A stretch of 64,000 nt of DNA from the NCBI RefSeq assembly GCF_003952525.1, contig NZ_CP034451.1, positions 5,494,501 through 5,558,500 on the forward strand, read 5' to 3'. Source of the stretch: Mesorhizobium sp. M3A.F.Ca.ET.080.04.2.1. GTDB lineage: Bacteria; Pseudomonadota; Alphaproteobacteria; Rhizobiales; Rhizobiaceae. Position numbers and translations under genes: made by a program. Positions 63,204 to 64,000 of the stretch are shown piece by piece. The first letter of the stretch is position 1. Each line of letters starts with the position of its first letter. Below the pieces are notes generated by a model. The model saw only the letters and a list, made by a program, of their open reading frames with translations, ran no database searches and was not told the origin of the DNA.

Positions 63204-64000
63204 TGTACGAACTCGTCCTGGCGATAGCCCTGGAGGTAGAGCAGCGCGGTGAGGTCGCCGTGATCGATGCGGATTCTTGCCTGCTCGGCCACGGCCGGCT
63301 TTGCGTGCAGTGCCACTCCAGTGCCGGCGAGCCGGATCATGTCGAGATCGTTGGCGCCATCGCCCACCGCGACGGCATCCTGCGTCGTCAAACCGAGCCT
63401 TGCCGCAATGTCGAGCAGCGCCTCGGCCTTGGCGGCGCGGCCGAGGATCGGCTCCGCCACCGTGCCCACGAACCTGCCGCCGTCCTCGATCAGCCGGTTG
63501 GCGCGGTTTTCCTGGAAGCCCAGCATTGCCGCGATGCGGCTGGTGAAGACATCGAAGCCGCCGGAGATCAGAGCCGTCCAGGCGCCGTTGGCGCGCATCG
63601 TTTGCACAAGCGCGCGAGCGCCGTCGGCGAGCGTCAGCCGGTTCGCGATGATGCGGTCGACCACCATGGTGTCGAGGCCTTTCAGCAATGCGACGCGCTC
63701 GCGCAAGGCGGGTTCGAAGGCGATCTCGCCGTTCATCGATCGCGCGGTGATTGCCGCGACATGCTCCTTGACGCCGATCTCATCGGCGAGCTCGTCGATG
63801 CATTCCTGGTCGATCATGGTCGAATCCATATCGGCAAGCAGGATCTTCTTCCTCCTGCCTTCGGCCGGCTGGACGATGACGTCGATCGGCTCGGAGGCGA
63901 GCGCGGCGCGCAGGTTGGCCGTCATTTCACCGATCTCCGGCACCTCCGGCAAAGCGAGATCGCAGGCAACGCCTTCAGCCAGCCAGCGAACGGCGCTTGC
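63200..64000 (-). CDS. serB: Phosphoserine phosphatase SerB (5' end beyond window)
   Basis: SerB removes phosphate from 3-phosphoserine, the last step of serine synthesis. The open frame runs through the window edge, beginning here with ASAVRWLAEGVACDLALPEVPEIG, so the N-terminus is missing. The HAD catalytic motif I DMDSTM follows VIVQPAEGRRKKILLA. Motif II is in LISGGFDVFT, and motif III/IV in AVGDGANDLDMIRLAGTGVALHAKP. The visible part is 266 codons plus stop; the full protein should be about 300 residues. Codon use is normal. Confidence 0.94.
   Translation of the reverse strand, partial: ASAVRWLAEGVACDLALPEVPEIGEMTANLRAALASEPIDVIVQPAEGRRKKILLADMDSTMIDQECIDELADEIGVKEHVAAITARSMNGEIAFEPALRERVALLKGLDTMVVDRIIANRLTLADGARALVQTMRANGAWTALISGGFDVFTSRIAAMLGFQENRANRLIEDGGRFVGTVAEPILGRAAKAEALLDIAARLGLTTQDAVAVGDGANDLDMIRLAGTGVALHAKPAVAEQARIRIDHGDLTALLYLQGYRQDEFVQ

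Overview
The window is chromosomal DNA of a GC-rich alphaproteobacterium of the order Hyphomicrobiales (Rhizobiales), most likely Mesorhizobium or a close Phyllobacteriaceae relative. The evidence is the dcw order ftsW-murG-murC-murB-ddl-ftsQ-ftsA-ftsZ-lpxC-bamD-recN-ligA, an FtsZ with a long Pro/Gln-rich linker, a circularly permuted two-piece tmRNA encoding the tag ANDNYAEARLAA, an SspB-alpha gene, the hflK-hflC-DUF2065-degP cluster, and many copies of the hairpin repeat typical of rhizobial intergenic DNA. The species call is inference.

Layout. 1-15978: peptidoglycan precursor synthesis, cell division, lipid A (lpxC), outer membrane assembly (bamD), recombination (recN) and NAD-dependent ligase, almost all on the plus strand with 1-4 base overlaps. 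The only large break, 3653-4042 before ddl, holds eight GANTC (CcrM) sites. 16084-28240: a mixed region with AzlCD export, an M24 peptidase, PrmA, SCO protein, cytochrome b561, CreA, a hexapeptide acyltransferase, an SDR enzyme, a TMEM175-type channel, an MFS carrier and a phytase-like esterase. 28424-31189: uvrD on the minus strand, interrupted in frame by about 230 bp of palindrome-rich DNA. 31370-39729: a PQQ glucose-type dehydrogenase, dienelactone hydrolase, EamA exporter with a divergent Lrp/AsnC regulator, thioesterase, an FAD-linked D-2-hydroxyacid dehydrogenase and small unknown genes. 39928-46450: a giant AsmA-like protein with an Ala/Glu/Lys tail, then a MarR regulator divergent from a ClC chloride channel with a 17-bp perfect palindrome between them. 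46555-50742: the sspB-DUF4169-RHH operon, a TetR/Bcr-CflA efflux pair, tmRNA and DUF2853. 50849-64000: thyA, a molybdate block (modABC plus a ModE-type HTH), cobF, DUF4424, folA, hflKC-DUF2065-degP, a PIN/RHH toxin-antitoxin pair, a GNAT enzyme and serB (cut by the window end).

Most of this is conserved housekeeping chromosome. No prophage, IS transposase, CRISPR array, tRNA or rRNA was seen. The observations most worth following are the in-frame palindromic insertion in uvrD, the GANTC cluster before ddl-ftsQAZ, the dispersed hairpin repeats, two local tandem/inverted repeat arrays (24233-24312 and 55071-55179), and several palindromes sitting exactly where divergent or autoregulated promoters should be.
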